Source: Methylobacterium sp. R2-1 (GTDB lineage Bacteria; Pseudomonadota; Alphaproteobacteria; Rhizobiales; Beijerinckiaceae). From it: a DNA stretch of 64,000 nt. Location: contig NZ_JACHWM010000016.1 of NCBI RefSeq assembly GCF_014191355.1, forward strand, positions 97,860 to 161,859, in the 5' to 3' direction. The notes below the pieces were generated by a model. The model did not search any database, had not been told where the DNA came from, and saw only the letters and a program-made list of their open reading frames with translations. Below are positions 42,486 to 51,951 of this stretch, piece by piece (the stretch's first letter is position 1; each line of letters starts with the position of its first letter). Both the position numbers and the translations under genes were made by a program.

Positions 42486-45400
42486 TCAGCCGTGAGCCGG
42501 GGCTCCGTGCGGCTCGCCGTGCGGATCCTTGCCGCGCTTGCGGCCGATCCAGATCACCGTCTTGCGGATCACCACGTAGAAGACCGGCGTCAGGAACAGG
42601 CCGAAGAAGGTCGCGCCGATCATCCCGAAGAACACCGCCGTGCCGAGGGCCTGACGCATCTCGGCGCCGGGGCCCGTGGCGATCACCAGCGGAAGCACAC
42701 CGAGGATGAAGGCGAAGGCCGTCATTAGAATCGGGCGCAGGCGCAGGCGGCAGGCCTGGACCGCGGCATCCACCGGGCCCTTGTGCTCGCTGTTCTCGAT
42801 GTCGTGGGCGAATTCCACGATCAGGATCGCGTTCTTGGCGGCCAGACCGATGAGCACGATCAGTCCGATCTGGGTCAGGATGTTGTTGTCCTGTCCTCGC
42901 AACTGCACCCCGAAGAGCGCGGCGAGCACGCCTGTCGGCACGACCAGCAGGATCGCCAGCGGCAGCGCCCAGGATTCGTACTGAGCCGCGAGCACGAGGA
43001 AGACGAGGAGCACGCCGAGCGCGAAGACGTAGATCGCCGTGTCGCCCGCCGCCTTCTGCTGGTAGGCGATCTCGGTCCAGTCGTAGGAATACCCCTCGGG
43101 CAGAGCCCGCCTGGCGATCTCCTCCATGGTGTCGAGCGCCTGACCGGTCGAGACGCCCGTCTGCGCCACGCCCTGCAGCGGCACCGAGTAGTACAGGTTG
43201 AACCGCTGCACGATCTGCGGGCCGGCGATGTCGCGGATCGAGGCCAGCGTGCCCATCGGCACCAGGGCGCCGGTCGAGGAGCGCACCTTGAGCTGCTCGA
43301 TGTCGCGGCGCGACATGCGATAGACCGCGTCACCCTGCACGCGCACCTGATAGATGCGGCCCAAGGTGTTGAAGTCGTTGACGTAGGCGCCGCCCAGCGC
43401 CGTCTGCACGGTCGAGAAGACGTTGGCGAGCGGCACGTTGAGCATGCGCGCAATGGTGCGGTCGATGTCGAGGTAGAGCTGCGGCGTGTCGTTGCCGAAG
43501 GTCGTGAAGACCCGCGTCACGTCCTTGCTCTGGTTGGCCTGCCCGATCACCTCGCCGGCCGCCGCGAGCAGCGGACCGATCTCGGAGGATTGGCGGCTCT
43601 CGATCTGCATCTTGAAGCCGCCGCCCTGGCCGAGGCCACGCACCGGCGGCGGCGGGATGACGATGATGCGCGCCTCCTGGATGCCCGCCGTCGCCTTCAG
43701 CACGTCGCCGGTAATGACGGCTGCGCTCCGGCCCTGCGCGGCCCGTTCCTTGGCGCCTTTGAGGGTGAGGAACATCACCGCCGCATTGGTGGTGTTCGTG
43801 AAGGTCGCGCCATCGAAGCCCGCGATGATGACGGTGTTGGTGATGCCGTCGACGCCGCGGGCGATCTTGGCGGCCCGGTTCACGGCCTCGGTGGTGCGGT
43901 CGAGCGAGGAGCCCGCGGGCAACTGCACGACGCCGATCAGGTAGCCCTGATCCTGGTCCGGGATGAAGCCCGTGGGCGTCGTCCGGGCGAGGTGCAGCGT
44001 GCCCGCGATCACACCGGCATAGAGGATCAGCATGGCGATCACGCCGATGGCCGTCCCCGTCAGGAAGCGGATCGAGTGGCCGTAGCCGTTCGACAGCCAG
44101 TCGAAGCCGCGGTTGAACAGATGCGCCAGCCAGTTGACGAACCGGGTGAGGAAGAATTTCGGCGGTTTGTGCTCGTGGTGCGGCTTCAGCAGCAGCTTAC
44201 AGAGCGCCGGCGACAGGGTGAGTGAGTTGAAGGCCGAGATGATGGTTGAGGCCGCGATGGTGAGCGCGAACTGCTTGTAGAACTGGCCCGAGATGCCGGG
44301 AATGAAGGCGGTCGGGATGAACACCGCCGCGAGCACAAGGGCGATAGCGATGACCGCCCCGCCCACCTCGTCCATGGTCTTGTGGGCCGCCTCGCCGGCC
44401 GAGAGCCCCTCGGCCATGTTACGCTCGACGTTCTCGACCACGACGATGGCGTCGTCGACCACGATGCCGATGGCGAGCACGAGACCGAACAGGGTGAGGT
44501 TGTTGAGCGAGAAGCCCAGCGCCGACATCACCGCGAAGGTGCCGACCAGCGACACGGGAATCGCGATCACCGGGATCAGCGCCGTGCGCCAGCTCTGAAG
44601 GAAGACCAGCACCACGATGACGACGAGGAGGACCGCCTCGAACAGCGTCTTGTAGACCTCGTGGATCGATTCCTCGATGAACTCCGTCGGGTTGTAGGCG
44701 ATGCGGTACTCGACGTCCGGCGGGAAGTTCTTCTTCAGGCTCTCCATCGTCGCCTTGACCGATTCCGCGGCCTCGAGCGCGTTGGTGCCCGGCCGCTGGA
44801 AGGCGCCGATGCCGACCGCGGGCGTGTCGTTGAGGAAGGAGTTCGTCGTGTAGTCCTTCTGGCCCATCTCGACGCGGGCGATGTCGCGCACGCGCACGAG
44901 GCGCCCGTCGCTCGCCTTGACGATGACGTCGGCGAACTGCTCCGGCGTCTGGAAGCGACCCTGCGACTGCACCACGAGCTGGAAGGCGGCGCCCGGCGCG
45001 GCGGGCGGACCGTTGAGCTGGCCGGCAGCGACCTGCACGTTCTGCTCCTGCAGCGCGCTCGTCACGTCGGTTGTGGTCAGGCCGTAGGCGGCCATCTTCT
45101 GCGGGTCGATCCAGATGCGTTCGGCGTACTCGTTGCCGCCGAAGATCGAGATGTCGCCGACGCCGTCGAGGCGCAGGAGTTCGTCGCGAATGTTGAGGTA
45201 GATGTAGTTGGCCAGATAGTTCTGGTCGTAGGTGCGCTTGGGCGAGAGCAGGTGCACGACCAGCATCAGGTCGGGCGAGGCCTTGCGCACGGTGACGCCG
45301 AGGTTGCGCACGTCCGGCGGTAGGCGCGGCTGCGCCACCGAGAGCCGGTTCTGCACGAGCACGTTGGCGATATCGAGGTTCGTGCCGACCTTGAAGGTCA

Positions 45401-45680
45401 CGGTCAGCAGCATCGCGCCGTCGTTGGTCGACAACGACGTCATGTAGAGCATGTTGTCGACGCCGTTGATCTCCTGCTCCAGCGGCGTCGCGATCGTGGC
45501 GGCCACCGTCTCGGCGTTGGCGCCGGGGAAGCTGGCGCGCACGGTCACGGTCGGCGGTACGATCTCGGGATATTGCGAGACCGGGAGCTTCTCGTAGGCG
45601 ACGAAGCCGAGGATCAGGAAGACGATCGACGTGACCGAGGCGAAGATCGGCCGGTCGACGAAGAAATGGGCGAAACGCAT
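42486..45680 (-). CDS. RND efflux permease, AcrB/MexB (HAE1) type
   Basis: This 1064-aa inner-membrane proton-driven drug exporter forms a trimer. The family start is MRFAHFFVDRPIFASVTSIV. Transmembrane helix 4 carries the proton-relay Asp pair in LAIGIVVDDAIVVVENVERN (about residues 400-419). The pore and docking regions are complete, as is the second-half repeat LTQIGLIVLIGLAAKNAILI (about 945-964). Length is normal for HAE1. The adaptor gene lies 162 bases upstream on the same strand, and a terminator follows. No outer-membrane TolC gene is adjacent, so it probably shares one encoded elsewhere. Confidence 0.96.
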   Translation of the reverse strand: MRFAHFFVDRPIFASVTSIVFLILGFVAYEKLPVSQYPEIVPPTVTVRASFPGANAETVAATIATPLEQEINGVDNMLYMTSLSTNDGAMLLTVTFKVGTNLDIANVLVQNRLSVAQPRLPPDVRNLGVTVRKASPDLMLVVHLLSPKRTYDQNYLANYIYLNIRDELLRLDGVGDISIFGGNEYAERIWIDPQKMAAYGLTTTDVTSALQEQNVQVAAGQLNGPPAAPGAAFQLVVQSQGRFQTPEQFADVIVKASDGRLVRVRDIARVEMGQKDYTTNSFLNDTPAVGIGAFQRPGTNALEAAESVKATMESLKKNFPPDVEYRIAYNPTEFIEESIHEVYKTLFEAVLLVVIVVLVFLQSWRTALIPVIAIPVSLVGTFAVMSALGFSLNNLTLFGLVLAIGIVVDDAIVVVENVERNMAEGLSAGEAAHKTMDEVGGAVIAIALVLAAVFIPTAFIPGISGQFYKQFALTIAASTIISAFNSLTLSPALCKLLLKPHHEHKPPKFFLTRFVNWLAHLFNRGFDWLSNGYGHSIRFLTGTAIGVIAMLILYAGVIAGTLHLARTTPTGFIPDQDQGYLIGVVQLPAGSSLDRTTEAVNRAAKIARGVDGITNTVIIAGFDGATFTNTTNAAVMFLTLKGAKERAAQGRSAAVITGDVLKATAGIQEARIIVIPPPPVRGLGQGGGFKMQIESRQSSEIGPLLAAAGEVIGQANQSKDVTRVFTTFGNDTPQLYLDIDRTIARMLNVPLANVFSTVQTALGGAYVNDFNTLGRIYQVRVQGDAVYRMSRRDIEQLKVRSSTGALVPMGTLASIRDIAGPQIVQRFNLYYSVPLQGVAQTGVSTGQALDTMEEIARRALPEGYSYDWTEIAYQQKAAGDTAIYVFALGVLLVFLVLAAQYESWALPLAILLVVPTGVLAALFGVQLRGQDNNILTQIGLIVLIGLAAKNAILIVEFAHDIENSEHKGPVDAAVQACRLRLRPILMTAFAFILGVLPLVIATGPGAEMRQALGTAVFFGMIGATFFGLFLTPVFYVVIRKTVIWIGRKRGKDPHGEPHGAPAHG

Positions 45681-45842
45681 CGTTCAAACCTCTCGCCGGC
45701 CGGTGCGCGCGCTAACGCGACCCGTGCGGCTTGCCGTTTGCGTCCAGGCCGGCGCCGCCCGGTCGGTCCGGGAGCGTCGGCGCTCGAATCTCTACTTTCC
45801 GCGTTCCGCCTCGCCCCGCGGCGGGGCGGCGTCAGCGCGGTC

Positions 45843-46988
45843 TCACTTCTTCGTCGGCGGTAGCTCGATCGTCTCGGGCTTCACCTGCGCGCCCGGGCGG
45901 ACCTTGGCGACGCCATTGACGACCACCAGCTCATCGCCCTTGAGGCCGTCGCGGACCACGCGGTAGCCATCGACGATCGGCCCGAGCTTCACGGTCCGGG
46001 CCGCGACCTTGTCGCCCTCGCCGAGCACGTAGACGATGCGCTTGTCCTGGTTGGCCGAGACCGCCTCGTCGGGAATCAGGATGCCCTGGAACGGCTTGGT
46101 CGCGGGCATGGCGACGATGCCGAACAGGCCCGGCTTGATGAACCCGTCCGGGTTCTCGACGGTGGCGCGCAGGAGCATCGTGCCGGTCTGGTAGTCGACC
46201 CGGTTGTCGACGAAGTCGAGCGTGCCCTTGCGGGTCGGCTTCTCTTCGCCGGAGAGGGCGATCTGCACCGGGGCGCCCTTGCCCCGCTGCATCTGACCCA
46301 TGCCGATGCCGAGCGAGCCCTGATACTTCAGGAACGAGCGCTCATCGACGTTGAAGCCGAAATAGATCGGATCGAGCGAGACGATCCGGGCCAGAATCGT
46401 CTGGTCGGTGCTGACGATGTTGCCCTCGGTGACGAGGCGCTGGCTGATCCGTCCGTTGATCGGCGACTTCACTTCCGTGAAGTCGTAGTTGAGCTGAGCG
46501 TTGCGCAGCGCCGCTTCCGCGCTGTCCACATCGGCTTGAGCGGTCTGCGAAGCCTGACGGCGCTGGTCGGTGACCTGCTCGGAGATGTTGCCGCCGCGCG
46601 AGAGAACCTGCGCACGCTCCAGGTCGGTCTGCGTGAAGGAGAGACGCGCCTTGGCCGAGACCAGCGCGGCCTGGGCCTGCTCCAAAGCCGCCTTGTAGGG
46701 CCGACGGTCGATGATGAAGAGCACCTCGCCCTTCTTCACGTTCGCGCCGTCCTGGAACATGATCTTGTCGAGATAGCCGGTCACGCGGGCGCGGACCTCG
46801 ACGAATTCGATCGGGTCGAAGCGGCCGGTATACTGGTCCTGCTCGATGATCTCCCGCACCACCGGCTTGGCGACGGTCACGCCCGGAGGCGGAGCGCCCG
46901 GCATCTGCGCGCCGGCCGGCCCGGCACCCAGCAGCGCGGAGGCGATCAGCGGTGTGGCGAGAAGTAGAGGCCTAAGGCTACGCATCAT
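45843..46988 (-). CDS. RND periplasmic adaptor (membrane fusion protein)
   Basis: This 381-aa AcrA/MexA-type adaptor has a signal sequence (MRSLRPLLLATPLIASALLG). The lipoyl halves and coiled-coil hairpin occupy about residues 60-200: RVTGYLDKIMFQDGANVKKG starts the lipoyl part and VKSPINGRISQRLVTEGNIV ends it. The beta-barrel and membrane-proximal domains follow (KGTLDFVDNRVDYQTGTMLL; GILIPDEAVSANQDKRIVYV). No lipobox Cys is seen, so it is likely periplasmic or anchored by an uncleaved signal. Two adjacent ATG codons at 46988 and 46985 are possible starts. It is upstream of and co-transcribed with the permease gene. Confidence 0.95.
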   Translation of the reverse strand: MMRSLRPLLLATPLIASALLGAGPAGAQMPGAPPPGVTVAKPVVREIIEQDQYTGRFDPIEFVEVRARVTGYLDKIMFQDGANVKKGEVLFIIDRRPYKAALEQAQAALVSAKARLSFTQTDLERAQVLSRGGNISEQVTDQRRQASQTAQADVDSAEAALRNAQLNYDFTEVKSPINGRISQRLVTEGNIVSTDQTILARIVSLDPIYFGFNVDERSFLKYQGSLGIGMGQMQRGKGAPVQIALSGEEKPTRKGTLDFVDNRVDYQTGTMLLRATVENPDGFIKPGLFGIVAMPATKPFQGILIPDEAVSANQDKRIVYVLGEGDKVAARTVKLGPIVDGYRVVRDGLKGDELVVVNGVAKVRPGAQVKPETIELPPTKK

Positions 46989-47107
46989 TCGGTTCCCTGC
47001 ATGGCGCGGCCTAGTCCCCGCAACCGAGTGTGGGGCGTGCGCTCGCGCACATGACGGCCTTTTTCGAGAGGAACAGTCAGACGCTCTGCAACGCAGGCGT
47101 GCCTGAT

Positions 47108-47431
47108 CTACGCTTCAACCGGCTCACCCGCGCCGTACCAATCCTTGAAGGCGCCTGCATAATGCTCGCTCACATCGAGCCCGGACTGCTGCGCCGCAGC
47201 GATCGCGTGGATCGAGCGGACGCCCGAGGCGCAGGAGAAGACCGGCCGGCGCCCATCCGCCTCGATCAGCGCTTTGAGGGCCGCGGGATCGAATGTCGAG
47301 AGCGGGTGCGAGATCGAGCCGGGAATGCGCCCGCGGGCGAATTCGTGATCCTCGCGCACGTCGATGAGCAGCAGCGAGCCGTTCGCCAAGCCCTGCTTGA
47401 CCGTCTCGCGGTCGAGGTCGACCACCTTCAT
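47108..47431 (-). CDS. Single-domain rhodanese
   Basis: This 107-aa protein is one rhodanese domain. Landmarks are LLIDVREDHEFARGRIPGSI (about 22-41) and the active-site loop FSCASGVRS, with the catalytic Cys near residue 67. Single-domain rhodaneses carry persulfide sulfur to acceptors in the cytoplasm; the partner is unknown. The ATG at 47431 (MKVVDLDRE) is chosen since the upstream 53 residues look non-coding. It lies 65 bases downstream of the glycosyltransferase gene on the same strand. Confidence 0.9.
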   Translation of the reverse strand: MKVVDLDRETVKQGLANGSLLLIDVREDHEFARGRIPGSISHPLSTFDPAALKALIEADGRRPVFSCASGVRSIHAIAAAQQSGLDVSEHYAGAFKDWYGAGEPVEA

Positions 47432-47496
47432 CGCAACCGATCTTTCCAGAGAGGGGCCGCCGCTGAAGGGGGCGGATTGAAGCGGGTGGGGATGTC

Positions 47497-48858
47497 TTAA
47501 GTCCTCTCGCCCGCGCGGCGCAACATCGGCACGGTCGCGGCCGGCAAGTTGGCGAGCGCCGCATCGACGCGTTCGAAATGGGCGGCCCAACTCGGCGGTT
47601 CGTAACCGGCGAGGCGGCCCGCCAGATCCGTCCGAAGCCGGGAGCCCGGTTCGCTCAGGGCCTCGATGGCCCGCGTCCAGCCCGGTCCATCCAGCGGATC
47701 GAGGAAGTGGGCGAAGCGTCCGCCGATCTCGCGGTGGACCGGGATATCGGAGGCCACGACCGGAAGGCCGCTCGCCGCGGCCTCGACCACCGGCAGACCG
47801 TAGCCTTCGATGAAGGAGGGCATCAGCAGGGCGGTGGCGCCGCGCATCAGCGCCGCGAGGCCGTGGGTGGACAGGCCGACAACCTCGCTCACGTGGGGGC
47901 GGATGGCCGCGCAGCGGTCGAGCATGTCGGCGACGTTCTCGATCTCCCAGCCACGACGTCCGACCACGATGAGCCGCGGCGTCGCTTGGCCCAAGCGCCC
48001 GGCGAGATCGCGCCAGAGGTTGAGCAGCAGAAGGTGGTTCTTGCGCGGCTCAATCGTACCGCAGACGAGGAAGGCCGGCCGCGCGAGCCCCGACAGGCCC
48101 GCCGCGCCGGCGCCATCCGAGAAGACAGGCTCGACGCCGAGCGGAGCCACCGTCACCGGTTTGGCGCCCAGACCCCTCCGGAGCGCGTAGTCCGTGAAGC
48201 GGGCACCGACGTCGCCCGAATTGACGAGCACGTGCGCGGCGTGACGCGCGACGGTCTCCATCCGCGCGGCGTGGCGCTCCGCCTCTCCCGGGCGGCCGTA
48301 TTCCGGGTGGGAGATCGGGATCAAGTCGTGGACGAAGAAGACCGCCCGCGCGTCGCGCCGGGTGTAGAGCCAATCGAAGCGTTCGGGCCGGTCGAGCCGC
48401 AGATGCGAGGTGTGCAGGTAGATTGTGCCCTCGGGCAGGCGCTCGATGCCGCCGGAGCGCAGCACCCGCAGGGCGGTCTCCGCCTGGAGACGGCGTCGGT
48501 CGAGCCCCCCTTCCCCCCGGTGCTTGCGTGCCCTCCGCGGCAGACGATCATCGGCGGCAAGATCGACAGCGAGAGACGCCGCGAGCGCCCGAAAGACCGG
48601 ATCACCTTCGGCCGTCACGTCCTCGACCCAGCCCGCGGCGACCGCCTCGACGATGCCGCGTGCGGTGTCCCGGTCGAGAACGCGCGGACCCAGTGCCGTC
48701 GAGACGAGCCCGAAGCGCGTGCCCTCCGCGCCTCCGGACAGGATGTGCCGGGCATAGGCGAGATCGACCCGGTCGATGCCGGTGGGACTAGCGTGGCGCA
48801 GCCGGGTGATGAGGCGGGTCAGGTCGATGGCGAGGCAGGCTTGCATGGGCCGCTGCAT
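47497..48858 (-). CDS. Glycosyltransferase family 4 protein
   Basis: This protein of about 453 aa is a GT-B-fold retaining glycosyltransferase. The C-terminal donor-binding domain has FLVCGTIEPRKNHLLLLNLW, then VVGRRGWEIENV and ATALLMPSFIEGYGLPVVEA (the E-x7-E motif). The N-terminal half contains IDRVDLAYARHIL and FFVHDLIPISHPEY, as in mannosyltransferase-like GT4 proteins of polysaccharide synthesis. No polysaccharide cluster surrounds it. Two close starts, 48858 and 48846 (MQACLAIDLTRL), are possible; both lack a strong ribosome site. Confidence 0.88.
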   Translation of the reverse strand: MQRPMQACLAIDLTRLITRLRHASPTGIDRVDLAYARHILSGGAEGTRFGLVSTALGPRVLDRDTARGIVEAVAAGWVEDVTAEGDPVFRALAASLAVDLAADDRLPRRARKHRGEGGLDRRRLQAETALRVLRSGGIERLPEGTIYLHTSHLRLDRPERFDWLYTRRDARAVFFVHDLIPISHPEYGRPGEAERHAARMETVARHAAHVLVNSGDVGARFTDYALRRGLGAKPVTVAPLGVEPVFSDGAGAAGLSGLARPAFLVCGTIEPRKNHLLLLNLWRDLAGRLGQATPRLIVVGRRGWEIENVADMLDRCAAIRPHVSEVVGLSTHGLAALMRGATALLMPSFIEGYGLPVVEAAASGLPVVASDIPVHREIGGRFAHFLDPLDGPGWTRAIEALSEPGSRLRTDLAGRLAGYEPPSWAAHFERVDAALANLPAATVPMLRRAGERT

Positions 48859-48907
48859 AGACCGGATCCAGTCACCCTGGCGACCGGCGCCGATCCCCGT
48901 CTTCAGC

Positions 48908-49513
48908 CTAATGGGGCGGAGGCTCGGTCGCGCCGCTGTGGCTCGCGATTTCCCTTGCGACCTCCAGCAGGAGGACGTCCACGAGCTGGCGCAGCCGGGG
49001 CTTGCCGGTCGCATCGATCGCCCGGCGTGCCGCGATGAGGAGTTCGGCGGCCTCGTCGATGGCTTCGGCTACGGCCGCACTCTGCAATTCCCGCAGGGTC
49101 CGCGTCCCGGCGCCGGGATCGGCGCGCTCGACCAAAGTCCCCTCCCCGCGAACGGGCTGTTGCCGCGCATTCCGGTGGATCCGGCCGCGGCACAGAACGT
49201 GGCGCGCGGGACCGGACGAGGATGCGACCCAGAGATCGATCGCGACGTCGTCCTCCTGCTCGGCGGCATGCCTAACGTCTCCGAGGAAACGGGCGGCCTC
49301 CGACGCATCGAGGCCGGCTGTTGCCCGCTCGCTGCGCAGGGGGTGCCCGGCCAGGCCGACATCGCCCGCCATGAGTTCGGCGGCTCCCTCGTCGAGGAGG
49401 AAATGCCCGGTCGCCGGATCCCATTCCCAGGTTCCGACGATCGCGGATTTCGCCAGCGTTCGGACGAGCACCGGGGCCGTTCTGCACCGGGCGTCACTGC
49501 GTCTGCGTTTCAC
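48908..49513 (-). CDS. PAS-like hypothetical protein
   Basis: This 201-aa protein starts with GTG at 49513 (MKRRRSDARCR), with GGGGAG about 13 bases upstream. Residues about 20-130 resemble a PAS fold: AIVGTWEWDPATGHFLLDEG at the start and SSGPARHVLCRGRIHRNARQ near the end. The C-terminal part (about 140-195) is helical and rich in Ala/Leu/Arg. No histidine kinase or output domain is present. It sits between the AHL synthase and glycosyltransferase genes on the same strand; a signalling role is only suggested by the fold resemblance. Confidence 0.65.
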   Translation of the reverse strand: MKRRRSDARCRTAPVLVRTLAKSAIVGTWEWDPATGHFLLDEGAAELMAGDVGLAGHPLRSERATAGLDASEAARFLGDVRHAAEQEDDVAIDLWVASSSGPARHVLCRGRIHRNARQQPVRGEGTLVERADPGAGTRTLRELQSAAVAEAIDEAAELLIAARRAIDATGKPRLRQLVDVLLLEVAREIASHSGATEPPPH

Positions 49514-49628
49514 TGTATTACTCCCCGCGCGTGATGCGTCAGGCTGATGGTGTTCTTTCGGTGCTGCGGCGGCCGGGCCGCGGCACCGTGGTTCGGCGAC
49601 GGATGCCGCGCATCCGTCGCGTGGTTCG

Positions 49629-50264
49629 TCAGGAGGCGAGGCGGGCGAGGCTGGAGCGCGGCGGAGCGAGCACGGAGCGGATGTCGCCGCGCTTGTTCTG
49701 GAGTTGACGCAGCGACCGGCCGTCGAAGGCCGCTTCGACCGCGACGATCTCCTCGCCCTCGATCTCGTGCGGCAGCCCGAGGGGGATGGCGCGCAGATGC
49801 AGTTGGAGGAGGCGCAGGATCCAGCTCGTCGGCATCTCGGAGATGAAGCTGGTGATCCCCCGCGGCAGGCCCCACTCGACGATCGCCGTCATCAGCGCCA
49901 GTGCCGTCGGATTGAGCCGCCGGCCCGAGGTCCGCGCGCATTCAGCGACGCAGATGCGGCCCCATTCGACGATGTGCGCGCCCGACGGAGCCGTCCCCTC
50001 GCAGAGCTGCGGCAGCACCATCGGCAGCAGGTAGGGCCGGGTCGTCGGCAGCAGGCGGGAGTAGCCGATAACAGCCTCGCTCTCATCGAGAGCGAGCAGG
50101 TGGACGGCGTGCTCGTCGTCGAACTCGTCGATCTCGCGCCGGTCGGGGCGGGCGAGATTGGACCAGCCCAGTTCCTCGACGAAGACCCGGTGCCTCAGGC
50201 GGAAGGCTTGGTCCAGGGCATCGGCATAGTCCTGCATGTTCTCCGCGGTCACGACGTGAATCAT
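49629..50264 (-). CDS. Acyl-homoserine-lactone synthase, LuxI family
   Basis: This 211-aa autoinducer synthase joins an acyl group and S-adenosylmethionine to give an AHL signal. Conserved LuxI residues are visible: Arg and Phe in FRLRHRVFVEELGW (about residues 22-35), Glu and Asp in EIDEFDDEHAVHLLAL, Arg in GYSRLLPTTRPYLL (about 68), and Glu-x-x-Arg in IVEWGRICV (about 97-105). The acyl chain made cannot be read from sequence. A candidate lux box lies about 58 bases upstream. The LuxR gene is upstream on the same strand, a typical quorum-sensing pair. Confidence 0.94.
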   Translation of the reverse strand: MIHVVTAENMQDYADALDQAFRLRHRVFVEELGWSNLARPDRREIDEFDDEHAVHLLALDESEAVIGYSRLLPTTRPYLLPMVLPQLCEGTAPSGAHIVEWGRICVAECARTSGRRLNPTALALMTAIVEWGLPRGITSFISEMPTSWILRLLQLHLRAIPLGLPHEIEGEEIVAVEAAFDGRSLRQLQNKRGDIRSVLAPPRSSLARLAS

Positions 50265-50321
50265 CGGAACACCTCTCCAGAAAGCCGAGGTGTTCGTCCC
50301 AAATTCAGTCGTGCGGCGGCA

Positions 50322-50337
50322 CTACGAGAACCCGTAG
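50322..50337. promoter_or_regulatory. Candidate lux box upstream of luxI
   Basis: CTACGAGAACCCGTAG is an imperfect dyad (six of eight pairs match) about 58 bases before the luxI start. This is the usual place for a LuxR-type operator overlapping the -35 region. No experimental or comparative support. Confidence 0.5.
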
Positions 50338-50614
50338 GTTTTCGTTCAAAGAGGCTTTCACGGTGCGGGAGGGTTTACCGGTCCTGAGCGCTTGCGCCGG
50401 CATTCTAAGAGTCGTGCCGACGATGTCTCTATCTTGGATTGTATGTCGAAAACAATACAGAAGTTGTCCATCGACGCTCGAATTGGCTTCTGCCAACGGA
50501 CGAGATGGACCACGCGCGATCGTCCTCCCTGGTCGGCGCAGCCGCAAACGCGGACGGACGACCTCACCGAACCGACGGGCGTTCTGGATATCGCATGGGG
50601 GAGGATGCGCCAGA

Positions 50615-50660
50615 CATTCAATTTTGCATTGTCTTTTCCGAAAGCTGGCGATCGCCTGCC
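50615..50660. repeat. Degraded copy of the intergenic palindrome family
   Basis: TTTTGCATTGTCTTTTCCGAAAGCTGGCGATCGCC resembles the left half of the 1888-1931 element (TTGCATCGTCTTTTCCCGAAAGCCGGTGACCACC). The right arm is lost. It sits in the 537-base interval between luxR and luxI, which contains no convincing gene. Confidence 0.65.
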
Positions 50661-50801
50661 GGGCGGACGCGCTTCGCTCCGTGCCAAGCGCGGTACCTCG
50701 ATCGAGCCGCAGCTGACGCTTGTGAGGAGCTCATCGGGACTGGTGAGAGTCATCGCTCGTCGAGCGAGCGGCCGGCGGCATTGCGATGCGGCCGGAACCG
50801 G

Positions 50802-51533
50802 TCAGATGATCAGCCCGCGCCGGAAGCCCTCGGCAACCGCCTGAGTGCGCGAGATGCAGCCGAGCTTCATCCGGGCGGAGCGCAGGTGGAAATCGACGCC
50901 GTGCCGGGAGATACCCATCAACTCGCCGATCTCCCAATCGGTCTTGCCCTCGGCGACCCATTGCAGGCTCTCGCGCTCACGCGGGGTCAGCCCCATTCGG
51001 CGCTCGCTGGGTCCGTTGTCGATGAGCAGCGTCTGTCCGACCACATAGGAGGCGAGCAGAGTCAGCATCCCGCGCTGTCCCGGGCTGATATCGAGCTGCC
51101 GACCCGCGAAGGTCAGGCCGCCGCGCTCCTCCTCGAGCGTCGCGAGCGGCACGGTGAAGCCGTCGCTGAGTCCGAACTCGCCGGCCTCGTTCATCACCTG
51201 CCGCGAGCGGGGGTCGAGCACGCCCGCCGGCTCGATCTCCGACCAACGAAAGCCAGTCGTGCTGGACAGGGTCGTCTGCACGATCGGGTCCGTGTACATG
51301 TAGCCCTTCGAGAAGTAGAGCCGGTTCCACTCGTCGGACGTATTCTCCAAAATGATGTAGTTCTTCTGTGTTCGCGCCGGAAGACGCTTCTGCGGTATCA
51401 TGGCCGAAATGACGTATTCGATGCCCAGCGCGTTCAGCCGCGGCATGATGGCTCGCAAGATATCCTCACGCGAATGGGCTCGATCGAGCGACTTGAGGAT
51501 TTCCAACGTCAGGTCGAGTGATTTTCTAGACAT
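50802..51533 (-). CDS. LuxR-family AHL-responsive transcriptional regulator
   Basis: This 243-aa regulator has an N-terminal autoinducer-binding domain (about residues 15-165) and a C-terminal LuxR helix-turn-helix (about 178-240). AHL-pocket residues are present: Trp/Tyr in EWNRLYFSKGYMYTDPIVQ (with the Asp-Pro pair) and Trp in GFRWSEIEP. The DNA-binding domain reads LTPRERESLQWVAEGKTDWE then IGELMGISRHGVDFHLRSAR. It lies upstream of the luxI gene on the same strand and is the natural partner of the candidate lux box. Confidence 0.94.
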   Translation of the reverse strand: MSRKSLDLTLEILKSLDRAHSREDILRAIMPRLNALGIEYVISAMIPQKRLPARTQKNYIILENTSDEWNRLYFSKGYMYTDPIVQTTLSSTTGFRWSEIEPAGVLDPRSRQVMNEAGEFGLSDGFTVPLATLEEERGGLTFAGRQLDISPGQRGMLTLLASYVVGQTLLIDNGPSERRMGLTPRERESLQWVAEGKTDWEIGELMGISRHGVDFHLRSARMKLGCISRTQAVAEGFRRGLII

Positions 51534-51848
51534 GGCCGGGCAAAAACATCGCTCTCACTCTACGATAGGTCGCTCAGCCGCGCTAGAGAAGGGCAGCCAA
51601 AACTTTCTCTTAGGTTGCAACGGCGCGAGTCGTGCGAGGCGCCCGACACGAACATCCGGTGCGTCGTCCTGTCTGCCGTCGTGCTTGATGCAGTGCGATC
51701 AAACAATGCGCCGGGTCAACTTCCGGGGAAAGATGCACCTTCGTGCACACCATTTGCTTGGCGGCGCGCGCTTTGTCCTCCGAGGCGCGCGGAAGGGGTT
51801 GCGCTGCCCGAAGCGGACCGCTATGAGCCGCGAGCCCCGCAAGGGTTT

Positions 51849-51925
51849 CGGAGTGTAGCGCAGCCCGGTAGCGCACCTGTCTGGGGGACAGGGGGTCGTC
51901 GGTTCAAGTCCGGCCACTCCGACCA
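51849..51925 (+). tRNA. tRNA-Pro (anticodon GGG)
   Basis: This 77-base cloverleaf has acceptor CGGAGTG/CACTCCG, D stem GCGC/GCGC, anticodon stem CCTGT/ACAGG with a seven-base loop C-T-GGG-G-G, T stem GTCGG/CCGGC with loop TTCAAGT, and an encoded CCA. The anticodon GGG reads CCC. The integrase gene begins right after its 3' end, so the 3' half is the probable attB/attL core of the prophage. Confidence 0.97.
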
Positions 51926-51951
51926 TTATTTCTCAACGACTTAAGGCCCCC

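Noticed and set aside
42783..44225. Plus-strand 480-aa frame opposite the RND permease
   Set aside because: Antisense shadow; His/Asp/Arg-rich composition and no domain.
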